DNA of 64,000 nt, taken from the NCBI RefSeq assembly GCF_003837865.1, contig NZ_RQIS01000003.1:331562-395561 (forward strand). The letters are read 5' to 3'. Position numbers and translations under genes: made by a program. The notes under the pieces were generated by a model. That model saw only the letters and a list, made by a program, of their open reading frames with translations. It was not told the origin of the DNA and searched no databases. The stretch's first letter is position 1; the number at the start of each line of letters is the position of its first letter. Shown in pieces: positions 16,574 through 26,703 of this stretch. Origin of the DNA: Paraburkholderia dinghuensis. Lineage in GTDB: Bacteria; Pseudomonadota; Gammaproteobacteria; Burkholderiales; Burkholderiaceae.

Positions 16574-16675
16574 ATGAGGCTCATCTGTCAACTGGACGCG
16601 CCGCTTGAACCCGAGCCACAAGCCCGGCAGAGAGCACCCGATCAATTTTTTGCCGAAAATTCGAAAGGTGAATGA
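16574..16675 (+). CDS. 33-codon upstream ORF overlapping the ilvI start
   Basis: A short reading frame in the ilvI leader, beginning at ATG 16574 with AGGTG about seven bases upstream. It encodes 33 residues (MRLICQLDAPLEPEPQ... to FFAENSKGE) and its TGA (16673-16675) overlaps the ilvI start codon as TGATG. It has three Leu and one Ile, so it is not an obvious attenuation peptide, but the overlap would allow translational coupling. Whether it is translated is unknown. Confidence 0.35.
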   Translation: MRLICQLDAPLEPEPQARQRAPDQFFAENSKGE

Positions 16676-18468
16676 TGAATATGCCCAGCGCGGAATTCTC
16701 CACGTCGGTTTCCCCTACACCAAACGCAACACCCGAATCTGACCCTCAAGGCTCGAACAGCCAGTCCATCGGCGCGACCGTGCTGATGAAGGCGCTCGCC
16801 GACGAGCAAGTCGAATTCATTTGGGGCTATCCCGGCGGCTCGGTACTCTACATCTACGACGAGCTGTACAAGCAGGACAAGATCGACCACATCCTCGTGC
16901 GCCACGAGCAGGCAGCCGTTCACGCGGCCGACGCCTATTCGCGGTCGACCGGCAAGGTCGGTGTGTGTCTCGTGACCTCGGGTCCCGGCGTCACCAATGC
17001 GGTGACCGGCATCGCGACGGCCTACACGGACTCGATCCCGCTGGTCATCATCAGCGGTCAGGTGCCTACGGGCGCGATCGGCCAGGACGCATTCCAGGAA
17101 TGCGACACGGTCGGCATCACGCGTCCCTGCGTCAAGCACAACTTCCTCGTGAAGGACGTGCGCGATCTCGCATCGACCGTCAAAAAAGCTTTCTATATCG
17201 CGCGCACCGGCCGTCCCGGCCCCGTGCTGATCGACATTCCGAAGGACGTGTCGAAAGCGCTGTGCGCGTATGAACCGATCAAGAGCGTCTCGCTGCGCTC
17301 GTACAACCCGGTCACGAAGGGCCACTCGGGGCAGATCCGCAAGGCGGTTTCGCTGCTCCTGTCGGCCAAGCGCCCGTACATCTACACTGGCGGCGGCATC
17401 ATCCTCGCGGATGCTTCGCGCGAACTGAACCAGTTCGCCGATCTGCTCGGCTACCCGGTGACGAACACGCTGATGGGCCTCGGCGGCTATCGCGCGAGCG
17501 ACCGCAAGTTCCTCGGCATGCTCGGCATGCACGGCACTTACGAAGCCAACATGGCGATGCAGCACTGCGACGTGCTGATCGCAATCGGCGCCCGCTTCGA
17601 CGACCGCGTGATCGGCTCTCCGGACCACTTCGCGTCACGTCCGCGCAAGATCATTCACATCGACATCGACCCGTCGTCGATTTCGAAGCGCGTGAAGGTC
17701 GACATCCCCATCGTCGGCGACGTGAAGGAAGTGCTCAAGGAAATGATCGAGCAGCTTCAGCACGCCGAACACGGCCCCGACACCGAGGCGCTCGCCGACT
17801 GGTGGAAGGACATCGAAGGCTGGCGCGAGAAGAACTGCCTGAAGTTCGACCGCGGCTCGGAGATCATCAAGCCGCAATACGTCGTCGAAAAGCTCTGGGA
17901 GCTGACGGGCGGTAACGCGTTCGTCTGCTCGGACGTCGGCCAGCACCAGATGTGGGCCGCGCAGTTCTACCGCTTCAATCAACCACGCCGCTGGATCAAT
18001 TCGGGCGGCCTCGGCACTATGGGCTTCGGCCTGCCGGCCGCGATGGGCGTGAAGATGGCGCACCCGGACGAGGATGTCGTCTGCATCACGGGCGAAGGCT
18101 CGATCCAGATGAACATTCAGGAGCTGTCGACCTGCAAGCAGTACGACACGCCCGTGAAGATCATCTCGCTCAACAACCGCTACCTCGGCATGGTTCGCCA
18201 GTGGCAGCAGATCGAATACAGCAAGCGCTATTCGCATTCGTACATGGATGCGCTGCCCGATTTCGTGAAGCTCGCCGAAGCGTACGGCCACGTGGGCATC
18301 CGCGTCGAAAAGACCGCGGACGTCGAGCCCGCGCTCAAGGAAGCGCTGCGACTGAAGGACCGCACGGTGTTCCTCGATTTCCAGACCGACCCTTCCGAAA
18401 ATGTCTGGCCGATGGTTCAGGCCGGCAAGGGCATCACCGAGATGCTGCTCGGTTCGGAAGACCTGTAA
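16675..18468 (+). CDS. ilvI: acetolactate synthase, large (catalytic) subunit
   Basis: Thiamine-diphosphate enzyme for the first common step of valine, leucine and isoleucine synthesis. It joins pyruvate to pyruvate or 2-oxobutyrate. The 597 residues show the catalytic Glu region VLVRHEQAAVHAADAYSRSTG, the FAD-binding middle domain, and the ThDP motif GEGSIQMNIQELSTCKQYDTPVKIISLNN (family GDG-N29-N; here G-E-G). An unconserved ~30-residue Ser/Pro-rich N-terminus precedes the conserved fold. ATG 16675 has AAAGG six bases upstream; ATG 16672 is the alternative. First gene of ilvI-ilvH-ilvC. Confidence 0.97.
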   Translation: MNMPSAEFSTSVSPTPNATPESDPQGSNSQSIGATVLMKALADEQVEFIWGYPGGSVLYIYDELYKQDKIDHILVRHEQAAVHAADAYSRSTGKVGVCLVTSGPGVTNAVTGIATAYTDSIPLVIISGQVPTGAIGQDAFQECDTVGITRPCVKHNFLVKDVRDLASTVKKAFYIARTGRPGPVLIDIPKDVSKALCAYEPIKSVSLRSYNPVTKGHSGQIRKAVSLLLSAKRPYIYTGGGIILADASRELNQFADLLGYPVTNTLMGLGGYRASDRKFLGMLGMHGTYEANMAMQHCDVLIAIGARFDDRVIGSPDHFASRPRKIIHIDIDPSSISKRVKVDIPIVGDVKEVLKEMIEQLQHAEHGPDTEALADWWKDIEGWREKNCLKFDRGSEIIKPQYVVEKLWELTGGNAFVCSDVGQHQMWAAQFYRFNQPRRWINSGGLGTMGFGLPAAMGVKMAHPDEDVVCITGEGSIQMNIQELSTCKQYDTPVKIISLNNRYLGMVRQWQQIEYSKRYSHSYMDALPDFVKLAEAYGHVGIRVEKTADVEPALKEALRLKDRTVFLDFQTDPSENVWPMVQAGKGITEMLLGSEDL

Positions 18469-18579
18469 CGGTCATTGCACGGCGCCGCATCGACCTCGCG
18501 CGGCACGCGTCTCCACAAAAGGCGCGCGGATTCGCGGGGAAGGGCGGCGGCTCAAACTGGATAAATCGCGGAACACATC

Positions 18580-19071
18580 ATGAGACACATCATTTCCGTT
18601 TTGCTGGAAAACGAGCCGGGCGCACTCTCGCGCGTGGTCGGCCTCTTCTCCGCACGCGGCTATAACATCGAAACCTTGACGGTGGCGCCGACCGAAGACC
18701 GTTCGCTGTCGCGCATGACCATCGTTTCCATTGGCTCCGACGACGTGATCGAACAGATCACGAAGCATCTGAACCGCCTGATCGAGGTGGTGAAAGTGGT
18801 CGACCTGACAGAGGGCGCCCACATCGAGCGTGAGCTGATGTTGATCAAGGTTAGGGCGGTCGGCAAGGAGCGTGAGGAGATGAAGCGACTGGCGGATATT
18901 TTCCGCGGCCGCATCATCGACGTCACCGAAAAGACTTACACGATCGAACTGACGGGTGCGAGCAACAAGCTCGACGCGTTCATCGAGGCGATCGACAGCA
19001 GCGCGATTCTCGAAACCGTCCGAACCGGCGGATCGGGCATCGGGCGCGGCGAGCGCATTCTGAAGGTGTGA
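18580..19071 (+). CDS. ilvH: acetolactate synthase, small (regulatory) subunit
   Basis: A 163-aa regulatory subunit. It raises the activity of the large subunit and gives valine feedback inhibition. The N-terminal ACT domain (HIISVLLENEPGALSRVVGLFSARGYNIETLTV) and the C-terminal half (VTEKTYTIELTGASNKLDAFIEAI) are complete. It follows ilvI after 111 bases and precedes ilvC. Confidence 0.97.
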   Translation: MRHIISVLLENEPGALSRVVGLFSARGYNIETLTVAPTEDRSLSRMTIVSIGSDDVIEQITKHLNRLIEVVKVVDLTEGAHIERELMLIKVRAVGKEREEMKRLADIFRGRIIDVTEKTYTIELTGASNKLDAFIEAIDSSAILETVRTGGSGIGRGERILKV

Positions 19072-19180
19072 CGTCGGGTAGTATTCGCTACCATTCGTCA
19101 ATTCAGATCGGCGATTGAATACCGCAAGCCTGCCGGGGCGCGGCGCAAATGAAGCGCCTCGTGCAGCAAACGAACAGTAG

Positions 19181-20239
<1,059 letters not shown>

Positions 20240-20311
20240 GCTGACGGCGATGCTTTGACTGCGCACGCGGCTGGTACTCACGAAGGCCGCCGCGCCGCAT
20301 GCGGTTCCATC

Positions 20312-20349
20312 AAAAGCCGCCCAAGGGAGATGAACCCTGGGCGGCTTTT
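20312..20349. terminator. intrinsic terminator after ilvC
   Basis: A perfect 12-bp stem (20312-20323 with 20338-20349), flanked by AAAA on one side and TTTT on the other. It can work in both directions. It separates the ilv operon from psd. Confidence 0.88.
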
Positions 20350-20387
20350 GCTATCCTACGGTTTTCAAAAATAACATCGACGCCACC

Positions 20388-21041
20388 ATGAATTACCCTC
20401 ATCCGATCATTGCCCGCGAAGGCTGGCCGTTCATCGCCATTGCGGTCGTCGTGGCGCTTGTGATCCATGCAATCGCAGGGTTGGCCCTCGCGTGGCCGTT
20501 CTGGCTGATTCTCATCTTCGTCGTCCAGTTCTTCCGCGATCCGGCGCGGCCGATTCCGCAAGAGGCCAATGCCGTACTGTGCCCCGCCGACGGCCGCATC
20601 GTCGCCGTCGAGACCGCACACGATCCGTATGCAAACCGCGAAGCGCTCAAGATCAGCGTGTTCATGAACGTGTTCAACGTCCACTCGCAGCGCTCGCCTG
20701 TCGATGGTGCCGTCGCCAAGGTTGAGTATTTTCCTGGCGCGTATCTGAACGCCGCGATCGACAAAGCGTCCACCGAGAACGAGCGCAACGCCGTCGTCAT
20801 CACCATGGCCGATGGCACGACCGTGACTTCGGTGCAGATCGCCGGCCTGATCGCGCGTCGCATTCTCTGCTATGTGCGCTCGGGCGAGCCGCTCACGCGC
20901 GGCCAGCGCTACGGCTTCATCCGCTTTGGTTCGCGCGTCGACGTGTACCTGCCGCTGGGCAGCCGTCCGCGCGTGTCGATCGGCGAGAAGGTGTCCGCCT
21001 CGTCGACGATCCTCGCCGAACTGCAAACGCAATCGGCCTAA
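20388..21041 (+). CDS. psd: phosphatidylserine decarboxylase (short form) proenzyme
   Basis: Makes phosphatidylethanolamine from phosphatidylserine. The 217-aa proenzyme is the short Psd type. It has an N-terminal hydrophobic segment (residues 14-47), [23 protein letters not shown], and the self-cleavage site RFGSRVD (Gly181-Ser182), where the serine becomes the pyruvoyl group. It lies 11 bases before pssA, which makes its substrate. Confidence 0.95.
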   Translation: MNYPHPIIAREGWPFIAIAVVVALVIHAIAGLALAWPFWLILIFVVQFFRDPARPIPQEANAVLCPADGRIVAVETAHDPYANREALKISVFMNVFNVHSQRSPVDGAVAKVEYFPGAYLNAAIDKASTENERNAVVITMADGTTVTSVQIAGLIARRILCYVRSGEPLTRGQRYGFIRFGSRVDVYLPLGSRPRVSIGEKVSASSTILAELQTQSA

Positions 21042-21052
21042 GGAGGATTGCG

Positions 21053-21928
21053 ATGGCCGGATTCAAACCGCGTCGTCCCCGCAATGCGGCCGGCGGCCCG
21101 CTGCCGCGGCCGTTTCGACGTAACAAGTCGGTGGCGGAGCCAGTGGGCGCCGTCGCGAACCGCCGCGCAGCGCGCCAGCAGTTCCTCAGAAAGCGCGGCA
21201 TCTATCTGCTGCCCAACGCATTCACGACCGCCGCGCTGTTCTGTGGCTTTTTCGCCGTCGTGCAGGCGATGAATGTGCGCTTCGAGGTTGCGGCGATCGC
21301 GATTTTCGTCGCGATGGTGCTCGACGGCATGGACGGGCGCGTCGCGCGGATGACGCATTCCCAGAGCGCGTTCGGCGAGCAATTCGACAGCCTCTCGGAC
21401 ATGGTGTCGTTCGGTGTCGCGCCCGCGCTCGTGATGTACGAGTGGATACTCAAGGACCTGGGGCGCTGGGGCTGGCTCGCGGCGTTCGTCTACTGCTCGG
21501 GCGCGGCGCTGCGGCTTGCGCGTTTCAATACGAACATCGGCGTGGTCGACAAGCGCTTCTTCCAGGGCTTGCCTAGCCCGGCGGCGGCGGCGCTGATCGC
21601 GGGCTTCGTCTGGCTCGCCACCGATAACCGCGTGCCCGTCAAGCTCGCGTGGTTGCCGTGGATAGCGTTCGTGCTGACGATCTACGCGGGCGTGACGATG
21701 GTGTCGAATGCGCCGTTCTACAGCGGCAAGGCGCTCGACGTGCGCCATCGCGTGCCGTTTGCGGCGACTCTGCTCGTCGTGGTGGCGTTTGTGCTCGTTT
21801 CGTCCGATCCGCCGCTCATGCTGTTTGGTCTGTTCGTCCTCTACGGCCTGTCCGGCTACGTTTTCTGGGCCTGGCAAGCGGCGCGCGGCCGTGGCAATCC
21901 CGCGCGTTCGTTGCCGCGCGAGCGGTAG
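21053..21928 (+). CDS. pssA: CDP-diacylglycerol-serine O-phosphatidyltransferase
   Basis: Membrane enzyme (291 aa) making phosphatidylserine from CDP-diacylglycerol and serine. The CDP-alcohol phosphotransferase signature is complete: DGMDGRVARMTHSQSAFGEQ followed by FDSLSD (D-G-x2-A-R-x8-G-x3-D-x3-D form). Several membrane helices follow. A strong AAGGAGG precedes ATG 21053. It is co-transcribed with psd, and a terminator follows. Confidence 0.96.
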   Translation: MAGFKPRRPRNAAGGPLPRPFRRNKSVAEPVGAVANRRAARQQFLRKRGIYLLPNAFTTAALFCGFFAVVQAMNVRFEVAAIAIFVAMVLDGMDGRVARMTHSQSAFGEQFDSLSDMVSFGVAPALVMYEWILKDLGRWGWLAAFVYCSGAALRLARFNTNIGVVDKRFFQGLPSPAAAALIAGFVWLATDNRVPVKLAWLPWIAFVLTIYAGVTMVSNAPFYSGKALDVRHRVPFAATLLVVVAFVLVSSDPPLMLFGLFVLYGLSGYVFWAWQAARGRGNPARSLPRER

Positions 21929-21984
21929 CGGCAAGTTTTCGGCGCGCCGACGCGCCTCGGCGCCGCTACGCGCCACGTTTCCCG

Positions 21985-22015
21985 GGGGCCGCTTGCATGC
22001 GGCCCCATTCTTTTT
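21985..22015 (+). terminator. intrinsic terminator after pssA
   Basis: A perfect 8-bp GC stem (21985-21992 with 21999-22006), loop TTGCAT, then ATTCTTTTT. Confidence 0.85.
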
Positions 22016-22082
22016 GTCTGCCGCTTCGTTTGTCCTTCGCGCTGAGACGGTGAGGGCGCCGGCCGCTTCACGGTCGCGCCGA

Positions 22083-22111
22083 TTGCGCTATCACCAGAAT
22101 CCGGCTATAGT
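22083..22111 (+). promoter_or_regulatory. sigma-70 promoter of the leu leader and leuA
   Basis: TTGCGC (22083-22088), a 17-base spacer and TATAGT (22106-22111). The predicted start is at about 22118-22119, coincident with the first codon of the leader peptide, which would then be translated from a leaderless mRNA. Confidence 0.6.
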
Positions 22112-22118
22112 CGGCGAC

Positions 22119-22202
22119 ATGGAAACGACCACGTTCCCCCTCCTTTCCCTTCTAGCCGGTGCGCCGCTACGCGCGCTAGCACTAGCGCGCCTGCCGCGCT
22201 GA
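22119..22202 (+). CDS. leuL: leu operon leader peptide (leucine-rich, CTA codons)
   Basis: A 27-residue frame (METTTFPLLSLLAGAPLRAL..., ending ALARLPR) with eight leucines. Four of the eight Leu codons are CTA, which is rare in this GC-rich genome, as expected for a ribosome-stalling sensor of charged tRNA-Leu. A 9-bp hairpin (GCGCGCTAG / CTAGCGCGC) lies inside the coding part, over two of the CTA codons. No ribosome site is seen and the promoter places the transcription start at the ATG. No terminator with a T-run follows before leuA, so the readout may be Rho-dependent or translational. Confidence 0.7.
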   Translation: METTTFPLLSLLAGAPLRALALARLPR

Positions 22203-22309
22203 TCCCGCTCGCCCTCCGTCTGCTTCGTTCATTGTCAGCGTCGCCAACGGTGGCGCGAACACCCGAATTCCGTTCTTAGACACTGAACAAGCCCCCTTGG
22301 AGATCCGAA

Positions 22310-23860
22310 ATGGCAGCAGACAAGCTCATCATCTTCGATACGACGTTGCGTGACGGCGAGCAGTCGCCCGGTGCGTCGATGACGAAGGAAGAGAAGATCC
22401 GCATCGCGAAGCAACTGGAGCGCATGAAGGTCGACGTGATCGAAGCGGGCTTCGCAGCCAGCTCGAACGGCGACTTCGACGCGATCCACACGATCGCCGG
22501 CATGATCAAGGACAGCACGATCTGCTCGCTCGCCCGCGCGAACGACAAGGACATCCAGCGCGCCGCTGACGCCCTCAAGCCCGCCGATCACTTCCGCATT
22601 CACACGTTCATCGCCACCTCTCCACTGCACATGGAGAAGAAGTTGCGCATGTCGCCCGAGCAGGTGCTCGAGCAGGCGAAGCTGGCGGTGCGCTTCGCGC
22701 GCAAGTTCACGAACGACGTCGAATTCTCGCCGGAAGACGGCAGCCGCTCCGATTTCGACTTCCTGTGCCGAGTGCTCGAAGCCGTCATCAATGAAGGCGC
22801 GACCACGATCAACATCGCCGATACGGTCGGCTACGGTGTGCCCGAGCTGTACGGCAACCTCGTGAAGACGTTGCGCGAGCGCATCCCGAACTCGGACAAG
22901 GCCGTATTCTCGGTGCACTGCCATAACGACCTCGGCATGGCGGTCGCGAACTCGCTGGCCGGCGTGCGGATCGGCGGCGCGCGTCAGGTCGAGTGCACGA
23001 TCAACGGTCTCGGCGAGCGTGCGGGCAACACGTCGCTCGAAGAAATCGTGATGGCCGTGAAGACCCGCAAGGACTACTTCGGCCTCGACCTCGGCATCGA
23101 CACCACGCAGATCGTGCCGGCCTCGAAGCTCGTTTCGCAGATCACCGGTTTCGTCGTGCAGCCGAACAAGGCCGTGGTGGGCGCCAACGCCTTTGCGCAC
23201 GCGTCGGGCATCCACCAGGACGGCGTCCTCAAGGCGCGCGATACCTACGAAATCATGCGCGCGGAAGATGTGGGCTGGAGCGCGAACAAGATCGTGCTCG
23301 GCAAGCTCTCGGGCCGCAACGCGTTCAAGCAGCGCCTGCAGGAACTGGGCATCGCGCTCGACAGCGAAGCCGAGCTGAACCAGGCGTTCGCGCGCTTCAA
23401 GGAACTCGCCGACCGCAAGGCCGAGATTTTCGACGAGGACATCATTGCGATCGTCACCGAGGAATCGGCAGAAGCGCAGGAGAGGGAGCACTACAAGTTC
23501 ATCTCGCTGTCGCAGCACTCGGAGACGGGTGAACGTCCGCACGCACGCATCGTGTTCTCGGCCGACGGTAAGGAAGTGACCGGCGAAGCCGCGGGCAACG
23601 GCCCGGTCGATGCGACGCTCAACGCCATCGAAACCGAAGTGGGCAGCGGCTCGGAACTGCTGCTCTACTCGGTGAACGCAATCACCACCGGCACGCAGGC
23701 ACAGGGCGAAGTGACGGTGCGTCTGTCGAAGGCGGGACGTATCGTGAACGGCGTCGGCACTGATCCGGACATTGTCGCCGCGTCGGCGAAGGCGTATATC
23801 TCGGCGCTGAACAAGCTGTACTCGGCCGATAGCGACAAGCTCAATCCGCAGCGTTCGTAA
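22310..23860 (+). CDS. leuA: 2-isopropylmalate synthase
   Basis: First committed enzyme of leucine synthesis: 2-oxoisovalerate plus acetyl-CoA gives 2-isopropylmalate. The 516-aa protein has the N-terminal TIM barrel ([28 protein letters not shown], the metal-binding [15 protein letters not shown]) and the C-terminal regulatory domain that binds leucine (about residues 385-516). GGAG lies eight bases upstream of ATG 22310. It is preceded by the leucine-rich leader and followed by a terminator, so it is probably monocistronic. Confidence 0.97.
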   Translation: MAADKLIIFDTTLRDGEQSPGASMTKEEKIRIAKQLERMKVDVIEAGFAASSNGDFDAIHTIAGMIKDSTICSLARANDKDIQRAADALKPADHFRIHTFIATSPLHMEKKLRMSPEQVLEQAKLAVRFARKFTNDVEFSPEDGSRSDFDFLCRVLEAVINEGATTINIADTVGYGVPELYGNLVKTLRERIPNSDKAVFSVHCHNDLGMAVANSLAGVRIGGARQVECTINGLGERAGNTSLEEIVMAVKTRKDYFGLDLGIDTTQIVPASKLVSQITGFVVQPNKAVVGANAFAHASGIHQDGVLKARDTYEIMRAEDVGWSANKIVLGKLSGRNAFKQRLQELGIALDSEAELNQAFARFKELADRKAEIFDEDIIAIVTEESAEAQEREHYKFISLSQHSETGERPHARIVFSADGKEVTGEAAGNGPVDATLNAIETEVGSGSELLLYSVNAITTGTQAQGEVTVRLSKAGRIVNGVGTDPDIVAASAKAYISALNKLYSADSDKLNPQRS

Positions 23861-23879
23861 CCGGCGGACCGTACAAAGC

Positions 23880-23915
23880 AAAACCCCCGCGTCTGCAACG
23901 TGCGGGGGTTTTGTC
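23880..23915 (+). terminator. intrinsic terminator after leuA
   Basis: An 11-bp stem (23880-23890 with 23902-23912, AAAACCCCCGC and its complement) with an 11-base loop and T-rich 3' end. Confidence 0.9.
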
Positions 23916-23972
23916 TTTTGGGGCGGATGACGCGCGGCGTACAGCGCGTTTTACGGATTCGCGCGGCAAGGA

Positions 23973-24515
23973 TCAGAACATGTGTCGGCGATCCGGATCG
24001 TGCAGCGGATCAGGCGTCTTCTGCGTGAGACGCAGGATGCCGTCGTTGTCGAAGTAGAAGCTGTAGAGCATGTACCAGACGCCGACGTCCATATAGCGAT
24101 AGGTCCACACCTCGCGCTGCATCAGCGGGAAATACGAGGTTTCCATTGGACGGCCGAAGTTCACGAGCACGTCGGCGCGCGTCCATTTGCCGATCTCGGC
24201 GCGATAGAACTCGTTCGTGTCCAGCACCTGGCGCACGTTGACGACTTTGCCGTGCGCGTCTATGTCGGCGGCGACGGTAGTTTCGCCCATTGGCTGGGTC
24301 GGCCACATCAGGCGCTTGCCGCCGTCGGGCAGATCATAGACCTCGCGCGGCTGGCCGAAGCGCGCGATGACGGCCTCTCCATCGTCGCCTGCGTGGAATT
24401 GTGTCCACGGCTGCGCGCAGCCGGCGAGCGCGAGGGCGCCGAGGCCCGTCACCAGCGCGCGGCGCGCACCGCGCGGCAGGCGGGATGCGATTGCAGTAGT
24501 AAGACGGTTGAGCAT
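23973..24515 (-). CDS. lipoprotein of unknown function
   Basis: A 180-aa exported lipoprotein. The signal peptide ends in a lipobox LALAG-C with the lipidated Cys at residue 33. The mature part has FGQPREVYDLPDGGKRLMWPTQPMGETT and VNFGRPMETSYFPLMQREVWTYRY, two copies of a G-x-P strand pattern like SmpA/BamE-type domains, but I would not assign it to BamE. ATG 24515 has GGGAG upstream. It is divergent from the ABC binding protein. Confidence 0.85.
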   Translation of the reverse strand: MLNRLTTAIASRLPRGARRALVTGLGALALAGCAQPWTQFHAGDDGEAVIARFGQPREVYDLPDGGKRLMWPTQPMGETTVAADIDAHGKVVNVRQVLDTNEFYRAEIGKWTRADVLVNFGRPMETSYFPLMQREVWTYRYMDVGVWYMLYSFYFDNDGILRLTQKTPDPLHDPDRRHMF

Positions 24516-24680
24516 GGAGTCTCCCGATGGCTCTGTCCCGATGACGCCATTATTGTCGGACCGGTATTTTGACATGCGAAGTGCGGCTTGGGACCACGGC
24601 CCCGGGCGGGCTTGCGGTCGCAGCGTCAGCCGTCCTATGATCCGCGCTTCGGGCGTCATTGGGAACAAAAGGAACAAGGC

Positions 24681-26024
24681 ATGAAGGCAAGAATTACTCG
24701 CGCGGTGGCAGCCGTGCTGCGTTCGCTCGCGCTCGGGGCAGCGGTCGCTGCTTCAGGCGCGTGGGTTCACGTTGCGCAAGCGCAAGCGCAAGCGCAAGCG
24801 CAAGCGCAAGCGCAAGCGCAGGCCGGCACGCCGGCGGGCGCCCCGATTCAGCTCGCGCTGATCGAGGGCATGTCGGGTCCGTTCGCCGACGCGGGCGCGG
24901 CGGTGGAGCGCAACCTGCGTCTCGGCGTCGAGCGTGTCAACGCACGTGGCGGCGTAACGCTGCGCGATGGGCGACATACGCTCGAACTCGTCGTGTTCGA
25001 CAGTAAAGGCAGCACGGAGGCGGCACTGATGCAGCTGCGCGCCGCCGCGGACCGCCATATCGGTTTCATCCTGCAGGGTAATAGTTCGGCGGTGGCGGCG
25101 GCGCTCGTGACTGCGATCGAACGCCAGAACGCACGCGAGCCCGATAGCCGCGAGGTGTTCCTCAACTATTCTGCCGACGACCCCGCACTCACCGGCACGA
25201 ACTGCAGTTTTTGGCACTTCCGCTTTGACGCCCACGCTGGCATGCGTATGGACGCACTCGCGGATGTGATCGGTGCGGATCGGTCGGTCAAGAAGGTGTA
25301 CCTGCTGAATCAGGATTACAGCTTCGGCCATGACGTGAGCACGCTTGCGCGGGCGGCGCTGGCGAGCCGCCGCCCCGATATCGCCGTGGTCGGCGACGAG
25401 TTTCATCCGGTCGGCCGGGTGAAGGACTTCGCACCCTATATCGCGAAGATTCGCGCGTCCGGTGCCGATGCCGTGATTACCGGCAACTGGGGCAGCGACC
25501 TCTCGCTGCTCGTGAAGTCTGCGCGTGAGCAGGGGCTCGATACGAAGTTCTATACGTTCTATGGCAATAGCCTCGGTGCGCCGGCAGCGCTCGGCGATGC
25601 GGGCGTGAGACGTGTGATTGCCATCGCGGAATGGCATCCGAACGCAGGCGGCGTGGCCTCCGATGCGTGGTACGCCGCCTTTCGCGCACGCTATCGTGCG
25701 CCGCAGGACGACTATCCGGTGCTGCGCATGGAAATGCTCGTAGAAATGCTCGCGCAGGCGATGACCAACACCGGTTCCGCCGATCCCACCGCAGTGGCGA
25801 AGGCGTTGGAGGGCATGCGCTTCGACAACGGCTTCCACCCGATGTGGATGCGCGCCGACGATCATCAGGTGATCCAGCCCCTTTACGTGATGCAGATGGA
25901 CAAGGTGGGTACACCCGGCGTGCGTCACGACAACGAAGGCTCGGGCTACGGCTTTCGAACGGTGCTGGAACTGTCGCCACAAAGCACCGTGCCAGCTACC
26001 GCCTGCCGCATGAAGCGACCGTGA
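24681..26024 (+). CDS. ABC transporter periplasmic substrate-binding protein (LivJ-like)
   Basis: A 447-aa type I periplasmic binding protein of the branched-chain amino-acid/amide family. Signal peptide (residues 1 to ~32), then an (Ala-Gln)8 stretch, then the fold: IQLALIEGMSGPFADAGAAVERNLRLGVE, GFILQGNSSAVAAALV, VYLLNQDYSFGHDVS, DAVITGNWGSDLSLLVKSA. No permease or ATPase gene is near, so it is an orphan and may serve a distant transporter or a sensor. The ligand is unknown. RBS AAGGA lies eight bases upstream. Confidence 0.92.
   Translation: MKARITRAVAAVLRSLALGAAVAASGAWVHVAQAQAQAQAQAQAQAQAGTPAGAPIQLALIEGMSGPFADAGAAVERNLRLGVERVNARGGVTLRDGRHTLELVVFDSKGSTEAALMQLRAAADRHIGFILQGNSSAVAAALVTAIERQNAREPDSREVFLNYSADDPALTGTNCSFWHFRFDAHAGMRMDALADVIGADRSVKKVYLLNQDYSFGHDVSTLARAALASRRPDIAVVGDEFHPVGRVKDFAPYIAKIRASGADAVITGNWGSDLSLLVKSAREQGLDTKFYTFYGNSLGAPAALGDAGVRRVIAIAEWHPNAGGVASDAWYAAFRARYRAPQDDYPVLRMEMLVEMLAQAMTNTGSADPTAVAKALEGMRFDNGFHPMWMRADDHQVIQPLYVMQMDKVGTPGVRHDNEGSGYGFRTVLELSPQSTVPATACRMKRP
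24774..24821 (+). repeat. hexanucleotide tandem repeat (GCGCAA)n, 8 units
   Basis: Seven GCGCAA units followed by GCGCAG encode (Ala-Gln)8 at the junction of the signal peptide and mature protein. Units are in frame, so slippage changes the tail length without a frameshift. Confidence 0.95.
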
Positions 26025-26191
26025 CGGCAGTCGGCCTTGTCAGGGCAGGGTGCTCACCCACGACGGACCGCCCGGTCGCGCGAGGACGTTCATCTGGGTG
26101 CCGCCCCGGCCGTTATCCGGCCTTTAACCGACCCTCACGCGGCCCGAATCCTCGCCACCACCCTCCGGTTCGCGGCGAATCGGCTCTGTGC

Positions 26192-26197
26192 TACAAT
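26192..26197 (+). promoter_or_regulatory. candidate -10 box of rpsO (TACAAT)
   Basis: TACAAT at 26192-26197 stands out upstream of rpsO, with a weak TTCGCG 17 bases before it. It would give a leader of about 65 bases. Confidence 0.4.
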
Positions 26198-26267
26198 ACG
26201 CCCTTCGTCGTAACCCACGGCACGGCCTTTCTTCCGTGACCGCCCGTTAGTTTTAAAGGAAAAGCAA

Positions 26268-26537
26268 ATGTCCGTAGCAGATATCAAGAAGTCCGACATC
26301 GTCGCGCAATTCGCGCGCGGCACCGGCGACACGGGTTCGCCCGAAGTTCAGGTTGCACTCCTGACGTCGCGCATCAACGAACTGACCGGTCACTTCAAGT
26401 CGCACGCGAAGGATCACCACAGCCGCCGCGGTCTGCTGCGTATGGTGAGCCGCCGTCGCAAGCTCCTCGACTACCTGAAGGGCAAGGACGCTGATCGTTA
26501 CCGCGCGCTGATCGAGAAGCTGGGTCTGCGCAAGTAA
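26268..26537 (+). CDS. rpsO: 30S ribosomal protein S15
   Basis: 89-aa ribosomal protein that binds 16S rRNA and bridges the subunits. The S15 signature [31 protein letters not shown] is intact. AAAGGAAAAG lies upstream of the ATG. rpsO followed by pnp is the usual bacterial order. A good terminator lies between them. Confidence 0.99.
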   Translation: MSVADIKKSDIVAQFARGTGDTGSPEVQVALLTSRINELTGHFKSHAKDHHSRRGLLRMVSRRRKLLDYLKGKDADRYRALIEKLGLRK

Positions 26538-26557
26538 CCGGAAGGTCTTCCAGCAAG

Positions 26558-26597
26558 ATGCCTGTGTCAGTTCCGCTGATGCAGGCATTTTGTTTTT
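26558..26597 (+). terminator. terminator after rpsO
   Basis: A 13-bp stem with two G-U pairs (26558-26570 with 26576-26588), 5-base loop, then TTTTGTTTTT. It probably attenuates transcription into pnp. Confidence 0.85.
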
Positions 26598-26703
26598 GAA
26601 CGGTACGCTTCGCACGAGGCGTGCCGCATAAGCGGCACAATGCAGCAACAGTCGTACGTGTAAGCAAGCGCAGTATCAGCAGGGCCAGCCGCGGGGCAGA
26701 GCT

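Noticed and set aside
22119..22202. A classic Rho-independent attenuator after leuL
   Set aside because: A 5-bp stem (CGCCA/TGGCG, about 22240-22255) exists but no T-run follows, so I did not call a terminator.
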